Below are positions 35,243-46,556 of a DNA stretch of 64,000 nt, piece by piece. This stretch comes from Cephalotrichum gorgonifer. Its lineage: Eukaryota > Ascomycota > Sordariomycetes > Microascales > Microascaceae. The stretch covers positions 1,282,986 through 1,346,985 of the forward strand of contig ONZQ02000003.1 in NCBI GenBank assembly GCA_900312665.1, given 5' to 3'. The first letter of the stretch is position 1. Every line of letters begins with the position of its first letter. The notes beneath the pieces were generated by a model. It was given only the letters and a program-made list of their open reading frames with translations. It ran no database searches and was not told the DNA's origin. The position numbers were made by a program, and so were the translations under genes.

Positions 35243-37506
35243 GATGGATGGAAGGCGCGTAGGGTAGATTGTTTTTTTACTTTGTCGGCTTCTATGGTAC
35301 TAGATTAGGGAAAATACATAGACGATAGAGAAGGATTTGTGAGGAGTTCGCCCCTATTTGTAGGCACTGGCTGAGGACACTTCCCGCATTCTAGTCCTGA
35401 TACCACGAACCTGCTATGAACTGCGATACTCTGCTTGGCTTTGCCAAATCGCACAAGTGGTTGCCTTGTTTTCTAGAGGGCCATGAAAGGCAGCCTCTCC
35501 GGATCTCCCGAGTTATTAGAGGACAAATGCATTGCGACCCAACATGAGCTCACCGAAACTTTGCTCCCACCTCCGGGCCGTCCATGCTGTCTCGGTTGCT
35601 CCTTCCGCGAACACCATCACATTCCCAATCACGTGCCGCAAAACCCGCGAACCTCATCACACCAATAACTTCATCCATCTAAATCTGCATGATCTCCTCA
35701 CCCCATGACCCCGAGCTTCTGCAGCGCCACCAAAAAGCCATCCGTTCCCTCCACCGCTCTAAACAGTTCTTGTATTCCTCGTCATAGATTGGACGAACGC
35801 CTAACACGGGAACCCAACGTCGGCAGCACGCCGCCCAACCTTTCCGCGCCAGGGTAAAGCAGGGCTAAATGGGGCTGTCGAGCTCGTTGTCTACACTTCA
35901 TTCAGACCATTTACATACCCTCAAATTACCAGGCACGTGCATGCTTCTCGGCATCCCCGTCGTATATCCTCTCCTCTTGGAAGCATCAACGAGACCTTCA
36001 AGTTCACCTAGCCACTCCGCCCCGCATACGAGTGGCTCAATCGAGGAACAGCCTGACCGTTCCTTTCCGCACGACGGAAGTCCCCGTGTGTGGATACCCC
36101 CCCCCTTTCCCAAAACAAGTCGGTGTAGGATCCGGCCGTCTCCTTCGTTACCGATGGTCTTTCCTCAGCTTGTACTTGCCTCCTCGAGCAAGATCGGCAT
36201 ATACACTTTCATCTGTGAAAGAAACAGGGTGAGCTGCGACGGGACATGGTGGAACCTTACTGAGGCGCATACTTCCTCCTTTCCCCCAAAGAACTGAGCC
36301 ACTCATATACAGCATCCATATCGTGACAGAAAGTCCATAGTGGCTCACTTCACCGCTTTTTCTGGCATTGAACACAGCCCCTATTTCCGGTCGCCTCATC
36401 TTACGGATGTCAATCTCACCGGTCTAATAGCTCCACGGCGCAGAGACCCCAATACCGGGCTCGCTCGCCATCCGAAGGTTGTTTCCGCCTGATACCCTAG
36501 TCTCTCTCAGCCCAATCTACGGCTCGACTGAGCTGGTAGGCGAAAAGCACAGTCTCATTCCGTACACCGAGCACGATGAGCAAGGCCCTCGTGGACTAGT
36601 TCAGACTTGGACGCACACCCTCCGGACCCCCTTCCCGCCAGCTTGCGGAACACGAAAAGGCTCCCCACTTGTGGGTGACGCGATCTACTCCGCCCACTAG
36701 GCCCGGCGCCCTGCCATCCAGGGCCAGCCCGCTCAAGTAGCGACCCGGTCAACGTGCCGGCTTCGAAGTACTCCATCCGGCTTAGAGAGCTTGGCCTCGT
36801 CTAAACTCCAAAGTGGGTACCACTACGCGCGATGTTGCCGATGAAGGCCATGACATCTGTCCCCAATTACACTCGGGCGGGAGTAGGAACGGGAGCAGCC
36901 AGTCACATCGCATAACTGAACTTGGTTGTACCCCGGCCGGGCGTTGGGCCCTTCCCCTTCTCCGACTTCGATCCATTTATCCCGTGCTCGAGCAGGGCGG
37001 GGTTGTGCGAGGTCTGCTACACCGGTTACGGCCTGATCACGGAGTGTAGGAGGGGGCAGGGATACTGGCAATATGGGTCATCACCATCCACTCCCATCAC
37101 AAGATGGGGAGCGGGCGCCCCCCGACTGGGGATCCATGGGTGTGTTGTAGCCTTACCAAGAGATACGTGAGGTCCCAGCCCAAGAATGGACTCAACTGGA
37201 CGAAAATTGGGGGCCCGTTGTTTCATAGTGAAGGATGTCAGGCGATAAGGGGGGAACACTTAGGAAAGGGTCTGTGATCATTCTTGCCCGTATTTGCCCA
37301 TTCGTCTAGAATACCTGCGAGGATCTTTTATTCATTAAAGTAAATCGAAGCTCAACTTTGGCCCAAGTTGCACTCATCATGTTGTCACTCTTCGGCCATC
37401 CCAGGAATCAGTACGGAGGCGCGATTAGCTGGGACAGTAGGCCGTCTGCGGCTAACAAATCACGTCGCCAACAACCCGAGTCGCCTTTTCCCGACTTCAT
37501 ACACAC
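35243..37506. other. Gene-poor region before the Arb2-domain gene
   Basis: About 2.3 kb with no supported gene. The first 150 bases are AT-rich and would serve as promoter for the orphan frame. The rest has short frames on both strands (35869-36297, 36555-36776, 36823-37071) without codon bias or known motifs. The right end includes 3' flanking sequence of the Arb2-domain gene. Confidence 0.4.
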
Positions 37507-39033
37507 TCACTCCTCGTCCTCGTCCTCGTCGTCGCTGGGGCAGAATACTCCCGTATTATCCTGACGGAGTAAGGCCCTCGCCAGCTTCGCCTCAATCTTC
37601 GCCTCTTTATCCCCGAGAATGTGAACCGGAGGTTTAGCCTCATCAGGGACGGCAGCCCAAGCTTGGTATCTCGCCTCGTCGTCATTCTCGCCCGCGGAGG
37701 CCACTACGCGGTTCAGGACGGCCATGTCTGGGTTGTTTTCGTATCCCGGTGTGTCGGTAACCATCTGGAGCCAACCAAGGATGGCGGCGTGGGCCTGAAT
37801 GAGTATCATCTCGGTGAAGGACCCGCAAGCACCCGCACTATAGACGGGGCAGCCGAAGGAAGTGAAGGCCGGATAATTGGGGTTGCCCCCAATGTTGGCA
37901 ATGGGGGTGTTGACCGGCGACTCATCAGGGATGTACACTCGGGAACGCTGGTTATTGGTACAATGTTAGCAAGCGGAAACGTGTGAACCCGGAATGAAAG
38001 CGTACAGTCTTAAGAAACTCCTTGAACCCTTCATTATGACCATCTCCGAATCTCCAATGTCCCCCAAGAAACACGAGGGCATTGAGCCGGCCAGCACCAT
38101 ACTTCTTCCAATTCTCATCCTTGTCAAGGAAGCTTTCAAGAGCCTCACATGCATGTCCGATACCGATGACATCAATCTTGGCACCCGCCTTGGTGAGATG
38201 GGGAATGACGTGTTTGAACATGTACTCCGTATGTTGGTCGGAGTTATGGTTCTCGGGGATCGTGTTAGTCCGATCGTCGTGGAGCCTCTGCAAATGTACC
38301 GCACTGGTCATGGGAACTCGATTTCGCATTGGGGTATCCAGCGCCCTCTTCCCCTCGGGCCACCACCAGAGAGCTGCCGGGTTCGCAAGGATGACGCCCG
38401 GCGACCCCGCGTCGTCTGGCGCGCACCGCTGTTTTTTTATCTCTCGAACGATTGACACCATGCTCCCCTTGTCGATGCCGCCGGGGCCGTTTACTACACG
38501 CATGGCGAGAACCCCGAGCATCTGCGAAGTGTCGCCGAATATGACCATAATGCGGGACTTGGTCGCTACATCGGCGCTCGCGAAGATGGGAACGTGGGGC
38601 TCCGTAGGGGACGCTTCGAGTGGAAGGAGGACCTTCTCAAAGCCTTCTTTCTCCAGGCGCGAATGGACGATGTCCTCGAGGGCTACTGTTTGAGAGGAGG
38701 CTCTTTTAGCTGCTGCCTGCTCCCCTAACCCTGCATTCACAGAGAGTGTAACGTGGGTATGGAATGAAGCAAACGCAGACTCACGGTTGAACGCGAATGC
38801 CTGGCAGTCATTGACGCGCTCGGACTGATCCAGGAAGTACTTGTAGTAGTAGTCGGGATTCTCGATGTTCCGAATCTCGTCGATGTCATTGATGAAGTAT
38901 CTGAGGGGGAGGCCATGGTCAGTCTCGGTGTGAAAACAAACGCCTTTGTGTGTGAGGAACCTTACCCAAGTTTCTCGAGATCGCGGGGAAACTTAGGGTC
39001 CTCTGGCAAACTTGACCAGTGGCGGAGAAACAT
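37507..39033 (-). CDS. Arb2-domain protein
   Basis: Four exons, complement(join(37507..37947,38006..38730,38785..38900,38966..39033)), 449 residues. The start gives MFLRHWSSLPEDPKFPRDLE and splices to KLGYFINDIDEIRNIENPD, the conserved opening of fungal Arb2-domain proteins. The core shows an alpha/beta-hydrolase-like pattern: VPIFASADVATKSRIMVIFG, GSPGVILANPAALWWWPEGK, EYMFKHVIPHLTKAGAKIDV, IGIGHACEALESFLD, LNALVFLGGHWRF. A segment with FTSFGCPVYSAGACGSFTEM follows. The tail is acidic (CPSDDEDEDEE), encoded by a CTCGTC-type repeat. All three introns are 54-65 bp with GT/AG ends and close in phase. In S. pombe, Arb2 belongs to the ARC argonaute-siRNA chaperone complex; related domains occur at the C-terminus of Hda1-type deacetylases. 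The nucleophile-like GIGHA context is visible, but catalysis is not established. Confidence 0.82.
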
Positions 39034-39948
39034 TGTACTTGTTCTTCCTGGGAGTTCGATCTTTTTGCTTAGTCTTTCAACTCAACTTGTTAGAGAAGTT
39101 GAGGAGTAGCTGCCCAGGAGAGGATATTGGAGAATGCGAAATGATGCCCTCACCGTGAAACGATGGTTATCTAGGGGACATAGAGTGTGGAAAGTATCTT
39201 CCGGCTGCAGAAGGTGTGTGACGTGTGGAATAGATGGGAGAGAATATGCGGTTGCTTGCGTCGCTTGAAGGGAGGCGCGGGGAGGGAGGAGTAGAAAACA
39301 ACCCTGGTTAGAGCAATCGTGGAAATTTCCGTTTGTTTCTTTCCTGAGAAAAGATAGGAAGTCGCACCTGCCTTCGTTAATCGCCAATTACGAGGAAGGC
39401 ACTGTCCGACATTCTTGGTTACGAAGCAACTACGCCCATGTGAATGCCCGGATTCCACACCGGCCTAGCCTTCCTAGAATGGACATGCGCCGCTAGCTTA
39501 GTGGGGGATGGCACGGCCGTGTCGGGGCCGAAAGCGGGTAAGAGACGGCCCCACATTCACATTGTGGAAGTGAACCATGTGAAATTAAGCTGGGAGCAGC
39601 CATTATCGGAAGTAGATGGTGTACGGGAGGTTGACTACAATATGGGGCAAGCAATTCGCAGATTAAAATTTCGGGCGCACGGCTTGGATTACCGCTAAGA
39701 AGAGAATGCTAGATGACGTCCTTGGGTGTAGGATCAAATCTGCTAGCTCCCATCGCATATTCTGGCAGTAATGCGAACCAACCTCGTATCCCCCACCTTC
39801 CCTCGTGATTGTATGTGTCATGTGCTTTGTGAATGGGGTATGCTACATCGTGCATGCCAAACGCCTTGAAAACGGAAAAAAAAATCCTAATACGGGTGAA
39901 ATACGCAAGAATACGCCTTGGCGCCGAAATGCACTTGAAAACTCGACC
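39034..39948. other. Intergenic region between Arb2-domain gene and Atg29
   Basis: About 915 bases upstream of the Arb2-domain gene and downstream of Atg29; both genes run on the minus strand. It should hold the promoter of the former and the 3' UTR of the latter. No other gene is supported. A plus-strand frame at 39444-39698 has no similarity I recognise. Confidence 0.4.
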
Positions 39949-41330
39949 TTAATTGCCCCTCCTTGGTACAAACCTCCGGCTGATAGATTGGGCGAGACTG
40001 AGCCGGCTCCCTATAGCCCCGTCTTGCAACCCAGCCGCCAGCGCTTCGGCCATGGCTGATTGAGTGACTGATGAATCTATATGGTGGGCGGTACTGTCAG
40101 CGGAGCTCTGCCATTCAATAAAGCACGGGGGTGGAGAGACTACATACCGTCAAGATCACTAAAGCTACTGCCCATGCTCGGAGTGCCGTCGCTACTCTTA
40201 CCGCTTGGGCTGCGTCCTGGTGGTTGCGCAGCACGGGATGACATGGCTCCGGATGAAGCAAGAGCACGTCCGCCTGAATTAGGCTGTCGAGGAATGATGG
40301 CTGCAGATCCGGTGGAAGAATCTGAAGTCTGCGATCGATGGAGGCGGCCTTTGCCCCGGCTGGTATCCTTAGAGGTCGTCTTGGTATCTCCTCGTACCGT
40401 AGCGGTCAGATCGCTTGACCCATGATTCAAGGCTTGGAAAGCAGGTGCGTCGTCGTCGTCGTCGCCGTATGGGCTTGACTCATCTTGCTGCTGGAAACGA
40501 GGGGGCCTGCGGATGATTCGAGATTGCGCGGGGCTGGAGTCATCCGAGTCGTCCGAACTGGAGGAAGCGGGCCCCGGAGACGGAGGGTTAGGGTAGGGAG
40601 TGGACAGAGACGACATCCTCCTCCGTTGGGCGAGGCCTTCTTCTTTCCTACTGGCCTCCTTAGTTGGCCTAGGCGTTGACCCCCCTCCAAGGTTGTGTGA
40701 GTAGGTTGGAGAATTCCCTGATGTGTTTCTCGAGAAATTAGGCCGGAAGGACGGCTCCATCGGCGTCGCGGACCCACTCGCCTCATTCCGAGGGAATGGG
40801 GAGTCTCTCCTCCCCAAAAGCGCTGAAGCGGTCCGCTGGTAGCCCATGACAGCCTCGGAACCGGGAACAGGAGAGGGCGCGGCGGAGCCCTTGGCTGCCG
40901 CCGCGGCTTTGCGTAGTTCGTCTCTGACCTGGGAAGCATGCTGCTCGGTAAGATAAGCGACTTGCCTTATGAGGAAGTCTACGGTGACTCCGAATCGAGC
41001 GGCCCTGGAAGGGGGGGTGTTAGTTCTTGTATAACCTCCAATGCTCGGCGATACAATACGAACAATTCGGTCCCTGGAGTTCTATTAGTGAATTTGTATT
41101 TGTGTTACGATAGAAAACCCACGTACAGTTAATTTGTGTTTTCGCAACTTTCGATAAGATTTTCCACAAAGCCTCATCCTTGCTAGAGTCCCAGTTGACC
41201 TGCATTCGTAAGCTACAAACTCCTGCCTAGACGGTGGGATATGGTTTGGGGAACTAACAGGGGGTGGATCGACAAAGTCCCCTCGAGGGATGGGGACTCT
41301 GACGAATACTCGATACAGTGGATCAGACAT
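39949..41330 (-). CDS. ATG29: Autophagy-related protein Atg29 (five exons, one of 10 nt)
   Basis: Complement(join(39949..40076,40148..41004,41064..41073,41127..41199,41259..41330)), 379 residues. Exon 1 encodes MSDPLYRVFVRVPIPRGDF-VDPPP. Exon 2 encodes VNWDSSKDEALWKILSKVAK-TQIN. A 10-nt microexon supplies the W-T-E-L link. Exon 4 continues AARFGVTVDFLIRQVAYLTE-QHASQVRDEL, matching the Atg29 N-terminal domain with exact spacing. The middle is Ser/Pro-rich with a poly-Asp run. The last intron (GTATGT donor, 71 bp) skips an early TAG at 40140-40142 and restores the conserved C-terminus DLDD-SSVTQSAMAEALAAGL, ending SRRFVPRRGN. Atg29 forms the Atg17-Atg31-Atg29 scaffold that starts autophagosome formation. 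It shares a 384-base divergent promoter with the Nup53-type gene. Confidence 0.92.
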
Positions 41331-41714
41331 GTCTGCCTTCAATCAAGGCTCGATGCTAGATGAACTGTTTCCCCGTGCAGGATGATAGTAGGAGCTGATG
41401 GTTGAGGGAGAAGCAGCCTTGAGGTGAGCTTGAGAGGTCAGTTGATCCGCGGTTATCGATGATGGGTTGTGTTACTAAGCAATAAGAACAGCCACAGGTC
41501 GGACTGTGGAGCCGCGCTAACCCAACCTGAAGTGTTCCGCCGTTGCTAGGGAAGGAATTATACAGCGCGAAAAGCGAAATTTCAACAAAAAGTGACATGC
41601 CTCTTCCATAACCAATCCCAATCTCATGAAAGGCCATTTCGAGATACCGTCCGTATTGCACCCACGCCAGTATCCTCCCGACAGTTCCATCTCACATCAA
41701 GCCAAACCATCGCG
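41331..41714. promoter_or_regulatory. Divergent promoter region of ATG29 and the Nup53-type gene
   Basis: These 384 bases are the only sequence between the two diverging start codons, so both promoters must lie here. No element was recognised with confidence. Confidence 0.5.
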
Positions 41715-43012
41715 ATGCCGTTAATTCTACACAACGTCCCGGACGACGAGCTATACGTCGGCGACGATGGCATCCAACGGCCGTACGCCATGGTCTTCTC
41801 TCAGTAGGTCTCCCTTCACCCATGAGGTCCCCTCTTCGTGCGCCCCGTTCTTACCAACCACACCACAGGCAGGAAGGCCATACCGGAAACACGCGATCCC
41901 GACGCGCCGTCGCAGAATCGGGCTCATTCGGCAAGTCCACCCGACGCGCGAGATCGAGGACAGGGACGCCCGCCAAGCGCGACAATCCCACCCTGACCGC
42001 CGCCGATAAGGTCTTCGGCGACTGGATATCGAGCCAAGCGGCGGCAGCACCCAACAACTCAGCCACCACGTCGAGTCGCAAGTCGAACCACGCGGGCCTG
42101 GAGGAGACGCAACAGGGCCAGGACCGCGTCGTCAAGTCGGAGCCGACGGAGGTTATCCTCCGGGGATACAGGAACGCGGATCAGCAGTACGCGGCGCTAA
42201 ATCACTACGAGCAGCTCGCGGGTAGGATCTGCGAGGACTATCCTAGGCAGGCGCCCATCGAGCAGCGGAGATACAAGTCGGAGCTGAGCGATCCTGCATT
42301 CACCCGACACAAGCCTCTGTCGCCAGAGGAGAGGACGAAGGTGAACAAGGCGGCGGGGGGGGAGCACTGGGTCAAGGTTACCTTTGAGTCCATCGATGCG
42401 GCGGAGGCGGCGATCTATGCCTCACCGCAGACCATCCTCGGCTACGTGGTGCACGCTGAGCCCTACCACGGCCACCCCCCTTCTAGAGACGAGGCCATCC
42501 CCGACGTGGAGAGCTTCGAAGAACAACTAAGATCCAGACCCGCCCCTGGCAAGTCGCTTCACGATAAGAGAGCAGCGTCCTTCGCGGATCCATTCGCGGA
42601 CGGCACATCTCCCGACTCTCGCGTTTCCTCCCGCACTCTCGACACCACCACCCTCTCCAACACCTTATCATCCGCAACCGTAACCGATCCATACGCGGAC
42701 GCGACCGGTGCCGCTTCGTCCTCTATTCAAGACAGTACCTATTGCAGAAGGATCCCCACCGCGCGGAAAGTTAAGGTCCTCCCCGCGGAGCAGGCCCTTC
42801 TGCCCCAGCAATCCGTCGTGCAGCGCTTCACGAACGCCATCCCGTTCCTGAAATGGTTCAGCGGGTCAATGATCGGGAACGAGGTGCCGAGGACGGAGGC
42901 GGGAGAGTTCGACTGGAACAGGGCGAGCTTGTACTGGAAGTTCATATGGTGGCTCGATGCCACTTTTGGCGTCTTCGGTGGGGAGATACTGAATGCTGAT
43001 AAGGAGGACTGA
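41715..43012 (+). CDS. Nup53/Nup35-type nucleoporin
   Basis: Two exons, join(41715..41803,41869..43012), 410 residues. Exon 1 encodes [30 protein letters not shown] 65-bp intron (GTAGGT to CACAG) joins in phase to [13 protein letters not shown]. After a basic Ser/Thr-rich linker comes the Nup35-type RRM region: [74 protein letters not shown]. The C-terminus has [17 protein letters not shown] and [20 protein letters not shown], amphipathic/hydrophobic stretches like the membrane-binding helix of Nup53/Nup59. These nucleoporins connect the inner ring of the nuclear pore to the membrane and to Nup170/Nup93. The stop is 388 bases from that of the converging Ivy1-like gene. Confidence 0.85.
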
Positions 43013-43400
43013 GGGAAAGGCTTTCTCGTATTTTTAAGCGCGGGGCGTTACGAGGGAAATAATGAGTGGCTCTGGGGGATTGAATGGGTGCATACAGGTA
43101 GTGATGGCCTCGCTTCTGTCGTTCCCCGTTTCACAAACAGGCGTCTGCTGGGACTGCGTAGGTACGCCATGGTTGGCTTGTTGGTGCGGTACGGGACGAG
43201 CATTTGCAGACTGTAATACATGAATACAATAGGGCCCATGTCCCATTACAATTATTCACCCCCTTCCAAATGGAAGTGAAGTGAGTCCCGATAGTATGCA
43301 GTGCTCAATAAGATACAGTAAACAACCCTCCCTGGAACGCCGCTAAATGGTCAAATCTCGACTACTATCCCACAGGCCTCTCCGCCCAGACGGCTCTGGC
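43013..43400. other. Intergenic region between converging genes
   Basis: 388 bases separating the 3' ends of the Nup53-type and Ivy1-like genes. AT-rich 3'-UTR-like sequence occurs near 43215-43255 and 43300-43325. No gene was seen. Confidence 0.45.
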
Positions 43401-44819
43401 TCATGCCGTCTCATCCCTAACGTCTGTCCAGCTCCTCCCCCGGTCATCCCCTTCTCTCGAGCTCTCTTCACTCACCGCATCCTCCTTCACAGGCGACCTG
43501 CCCCTCTCATCCTTCCATGGGCTCTCCTCATCGTGATCCTCTGCACCAGGTAGCCCCTCCTCGACGGCGGGCATCTTCAGTTCAGGGCCCCCGCTCCCGC
43601 TGTCCACGTCCCCCTCGCTGTCCGCATCGTCCTTCGGACCGGAGGGCTCGCCGACCCCTAAGCTATCGAAGGTCACATCCGTAGGACATCTCCTGATAGG
43701 CTGCGGCGAGAATGGACGGACCCCTCTTGAGCGATTAAACTCGGAAAACAAGCTGTCTGACTCCCCGCCTCGCCCGTGGCCCTCAGACACGGCGACTCCC
43801 GCTAGGCTCTGATACCTGTCCGGGTCGGCAAGCGTCTCCGAGCGGGCGCGTGCGCTATCGGAAGACGAATCGGCGAGGATGCTCTTCGGGGGCAGGATGC
43901 TAAACAGCTTTGCCGACTCTGAGCCGGGGGCCCCACCGCCCTGCCCTGGCACGTCGTCGGGCGCGAAGAGGTCCACGCCCTTCTCCAGAAGTTCGTCGAG
44001 ACCGCCGCCGGTCCAGCCCTTGCGCGCGAGCCCCTCGAAGATGTCAACCTCAGCGCGAACGAGGCTGCACGACGCGTCGAGGATCTTGGCGCTCGTCTCC
44101 TGGCTGTCCCGCAGGAGCGTGCGCGAGTGGTCCGCGTGCAGCGTCGTAAGGCCGTCGAGCTTCGTCGTCAGCTGGACGAGGTGCGCGCGGAACCTCGCGA
44201 CGTCGCGCCGCCGCTGCTTGTGCAGCTTCAGCCCCTCCTTCTCCAGCCTCCGTATCTCCTTGCTCTGCGCCCTCACGGCGCGCTGGTACGTCTCCTCCTC
44301 GTCGTCGACCTCGCGCTGCCACTTGTCCAGCTCGTGGAGCAGGGGCACCTCGAAGTTGCGGTAGACGGTCTCGCTGAGGATCTGGTGGTGGTTCGCGATG
44401 AGGTGGTGCACGCCCGAGGCGCTCATGAGGACGTCGGCGGTGCAGGAGCCGCCCTTGGTCGTGAAGCTCGTGCTGAGGGGGGCGGAGGCGGCGGGGCCGA
44501 TGGCCTCGGCGCGGGCCTCTTTTAGGCGCGCGCAGGACTCGAGGGCGGAGCCGAAGGAGGAGGCGGCAGTGGAGAGGGCCGCGAGGGCGACACGATAGGA
44601 TTTCGCGGTTGCGACGAGCTCGGAGTAGGCGTGCTGCGACTGGTCGAGATCGGCTTTCGTGAGTACGGCGTGGGAGGGTTGGGGTGGCGGCGGGAGGGGG
44701 AGGTTAAACTGAGATAGGGGGTTTGCGGTCGAGGCGACGGAGTAGGATGGTGAGCCCGGGACTGGAGGAAGCTGGGAGGGAGAAGGAGAAGGCGAGCGGT
44801 CCCGACGGGAAGTCGCCAT
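43401..44819 (-). CDS. Ivy1-like phospholipid-binding protein
   Basis: Single exon, 472 residues from ATG 44819 (MATSRRDRSPSPSPSQLPPV). An ATG four codons upstream (44831) is in frame and could also serve. After a Pro/Ser-rich start, residues about 50-275 form one long helical, coiled-coil-like domain: AVLTKADLDQSQHAYSELVA, AALSTAASSFGSALESCARL, GVHHLIANHHQILSETVYRN, FEVPLLHELDKWQREVDDEE, RLEKEGLKLHKQRRRDVARF. This is the I-BAR-like layout of fungal Ivy1. The remainder is disordered and acidic. Yeast Ivy1 binds phospholipids, the Rab Ypt7 and Vps33 at the vacuole and restrains TORC1/Fab1 signalling. Identification rests on the helical domain pattern and size. Confidence 0.78.
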   Translation of the reverse strand: MATSRRDRSPSPSPSQLPPVPGSPSYSVASTANPLSQFNLPLPPPPQPSHAVLTKADLDQSQHAYSELVATAKSYRVALAALSTAASSFGSALESCARLKEARAEAIGPAASAPLSTSFTTKGGSCTADVLMSASGVHHLIANHHQILSETVYRNFEVPLLHELDKWQREVDDEEETYQRAVRAQSKEIRRLEKEGLKLHKQRRRDVARFRAHLVQLTTKLDGLTTLHADHSRTLLRDSQETSAKILDASCSLVRAEVDIFEGLARKGWTGGGLDELLEKGVDLFAPDDVPGQGGGAPGSESAKLFSILPPKSILADSSSDSARARSETLADPDRYQSLAGVAVSEGHGRGGESDSLFSEFNRSRGVRPFSPQPIRRCPTDVTFDSLGVGEPSGPKDDADSEGDVDSGSGGPELKMPAVEEGLPGAEDHDEESPWKDERGRSPVKEDAVSEESSREGDDRGRSWTDVRDETA

Positions 44820-46556
44820 CGTGAGAAGCAAGATGCGCGTCGATCTGTTTACGGGTAGGGCGTATCAAAGATATAGCAGCAGCCAGCCAGGTACGCGCTC
44901 ATAGTAGGGGTGAAGGATGAAGATGCGAAGGCGGTGCTCAAAAGATCGTGACAAGCACCACGACAAGGAAGATTTAGCTTGGCTTGGCCGCTGGCGTTAT
45001 CCTTGGGGGAGGAGGGGGGAGGTTTGCTAATAAGACTTCCTGAGCTACCCTGGTGACGAAATTACGTATGTGGGGCGGATGCGGCGGCTCGTGCAGGAAA
45101 GCAGGGACCATGGAGCATGAGGACGGAGGCCTTGTGATAAGATAGGCGGTGGGATGGGGCAGAATCGGGTGTAAGGCCCACGCGACGAACCTCCAGACGG
45201 TACGGATACGTACTCGTACATTGATCTGTTGAATCGTTATTTGCTTAGTCGTCTCATTGCGCCAGCATCATCATTTTGTAGGCAAGGCCATCTTGTTTCT
45301 TCCATACGTCGGTTATCTGAACTGAACCTGGACCCATTATCCCCTCCTACCAACCAAATTCCAACTTCGGACTCGCCGCATTTCTTCGCACCCATCAACC
45401 ACACCAAGATCCAGCTGGCCATGAAGTTCGTTATCATGGTCTTCCCATTGATATAGTCGTCATCCTCATCGGCATGACGCCTGCGGAAGAAGACCAGGCG
45501 CAAGTATGGCGCCCTCGTTAAGAGAGCCCGAATCAAACTTGCCGATAGGGACATGCCGCCCGATGTCTCCAAGCTTTCGGCACCCTCGTTCTCCTGGACC
45601 TGGGCTGGTGAGCCACTTCTGGAACTCGGGCTTGAGAGGGCTGCCTCTAAGCGGCGTTGAGACCTAGGTTAGATCTGGGGAAGCTTGAAGCTTGTCCGAG
45701 ATATACTGAAGATCCCGCCCTTCCACCAGCCAGTCCTAATGGAGCTTTCTGTTTTCCTCTCTTACCAATCCAGCATGAGAAGGGTCCCAGTGAAATTGGC
45801 CTTTTGTAATGAATAATGGGTTAGGTCACCTAGAACTTAGCTTTCGATAGCAAGCACAAAAAAAAAAAATAAGGGTCTTAAGTAGCTTGTTCATTCACAT
45901 AGCACTGGTGATCATAGGTGACACAAGAGTATATATCTCTCTACAAGAATAAATAAAGGGAAATACACCTGCCTCGGCCGCTTAACAATACAGGCAGAGT
46001 GCGAACTCGGCTTGAGTAAAGTTTCAGGCTACGTGCCCCGCTCCCAAATCTAGCGCGCCTCTTTCCACCTATTTTTCCTTGTGATGTGACGTAATTTCCT
46101 GACCTCGGTTCCTCCGACCGAGCTAGAAGTAGGCGGGACGTACTCATAGTTAACCCGAGTCCGTGATGGGGCGCATTTCAAATAATTTACATTCCAAATA
46201 CTTTTTACACCGAGGTCGCGCAACCCCGATATCGAGGTTGACAAAAAAAAATCCTGGTCGAATTTGTAAGCTCGAAACCCAAACTGGTTCTTCGTCCGAA
46301 CCAGCTAGGAAATATGTAATATTGAAACGCCATCATTTTAGCCTTCCTTCGGATTCATCCTTGTAATAAGTTCCACCAGGAGTGTACTCATAAGAAGGGG
46401 AGACCCCGCCGTAACAATCACATCAGGGAATTCTTATTCTCACTCTCACTCACACTCGCACCCTGCTCTCATATCACCATCACCATCACCATCGTGCTTC
46501 ATCGCAACATACCTACTACCCTTACAGATCGCGGAATAACACACACACGCCAAAAA
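44820..46556. other. Intergenic region with one doubtful minus-strand frame
   Basis: About 1.7 kb between the diverging Ivy1-like and DUF4336 genes. A minus-strand frame from about 45650 to 45237 reads protein-like (SLSASLIRALLTRAPYLRLV, then ITNFMASWILVWLMGAKK) after a possible acceptor CTAACCTAG at about 45663, but no upstream exon could be joined. Regions 45830-45960 and 46180-46400 are AT-rich. A hexamer repeat (ATCACC) occupies 46473-46494, just before the DUF4336 leader. Confidence 0.4.
46473..46494 (+). repeat. Short (ATCACC)n repeat in the DUF4336 gene leader
   Basis: Three and a half units of ATCACC, preceded by CTCACT/CACACT repeats from about 46439. It lies 63 bases before the ATG of the DUF4336 gene, so it is probably in the 5' UTR or core promoter. 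CT- and CA-rich leaders are common in filamentous ascomycetes. Confidence 0.8.

Noticed and set aside
40585..40605. TTAGGG-like sequence on the plus strand
   Set aside because: GGGTTAGGGTAGGG lies within ATG29 coding sequence (Pro/Ser/Tyr/Asn codons) and is not repeated, so it is not telomeric.
41331..41342. Upstream in-frame ATG of ATG29 (MKAD-MSDP)
   Set aside because: The ATG at 41330 gives the normal short Atg29 N-terminus; the four extra residues have no support.
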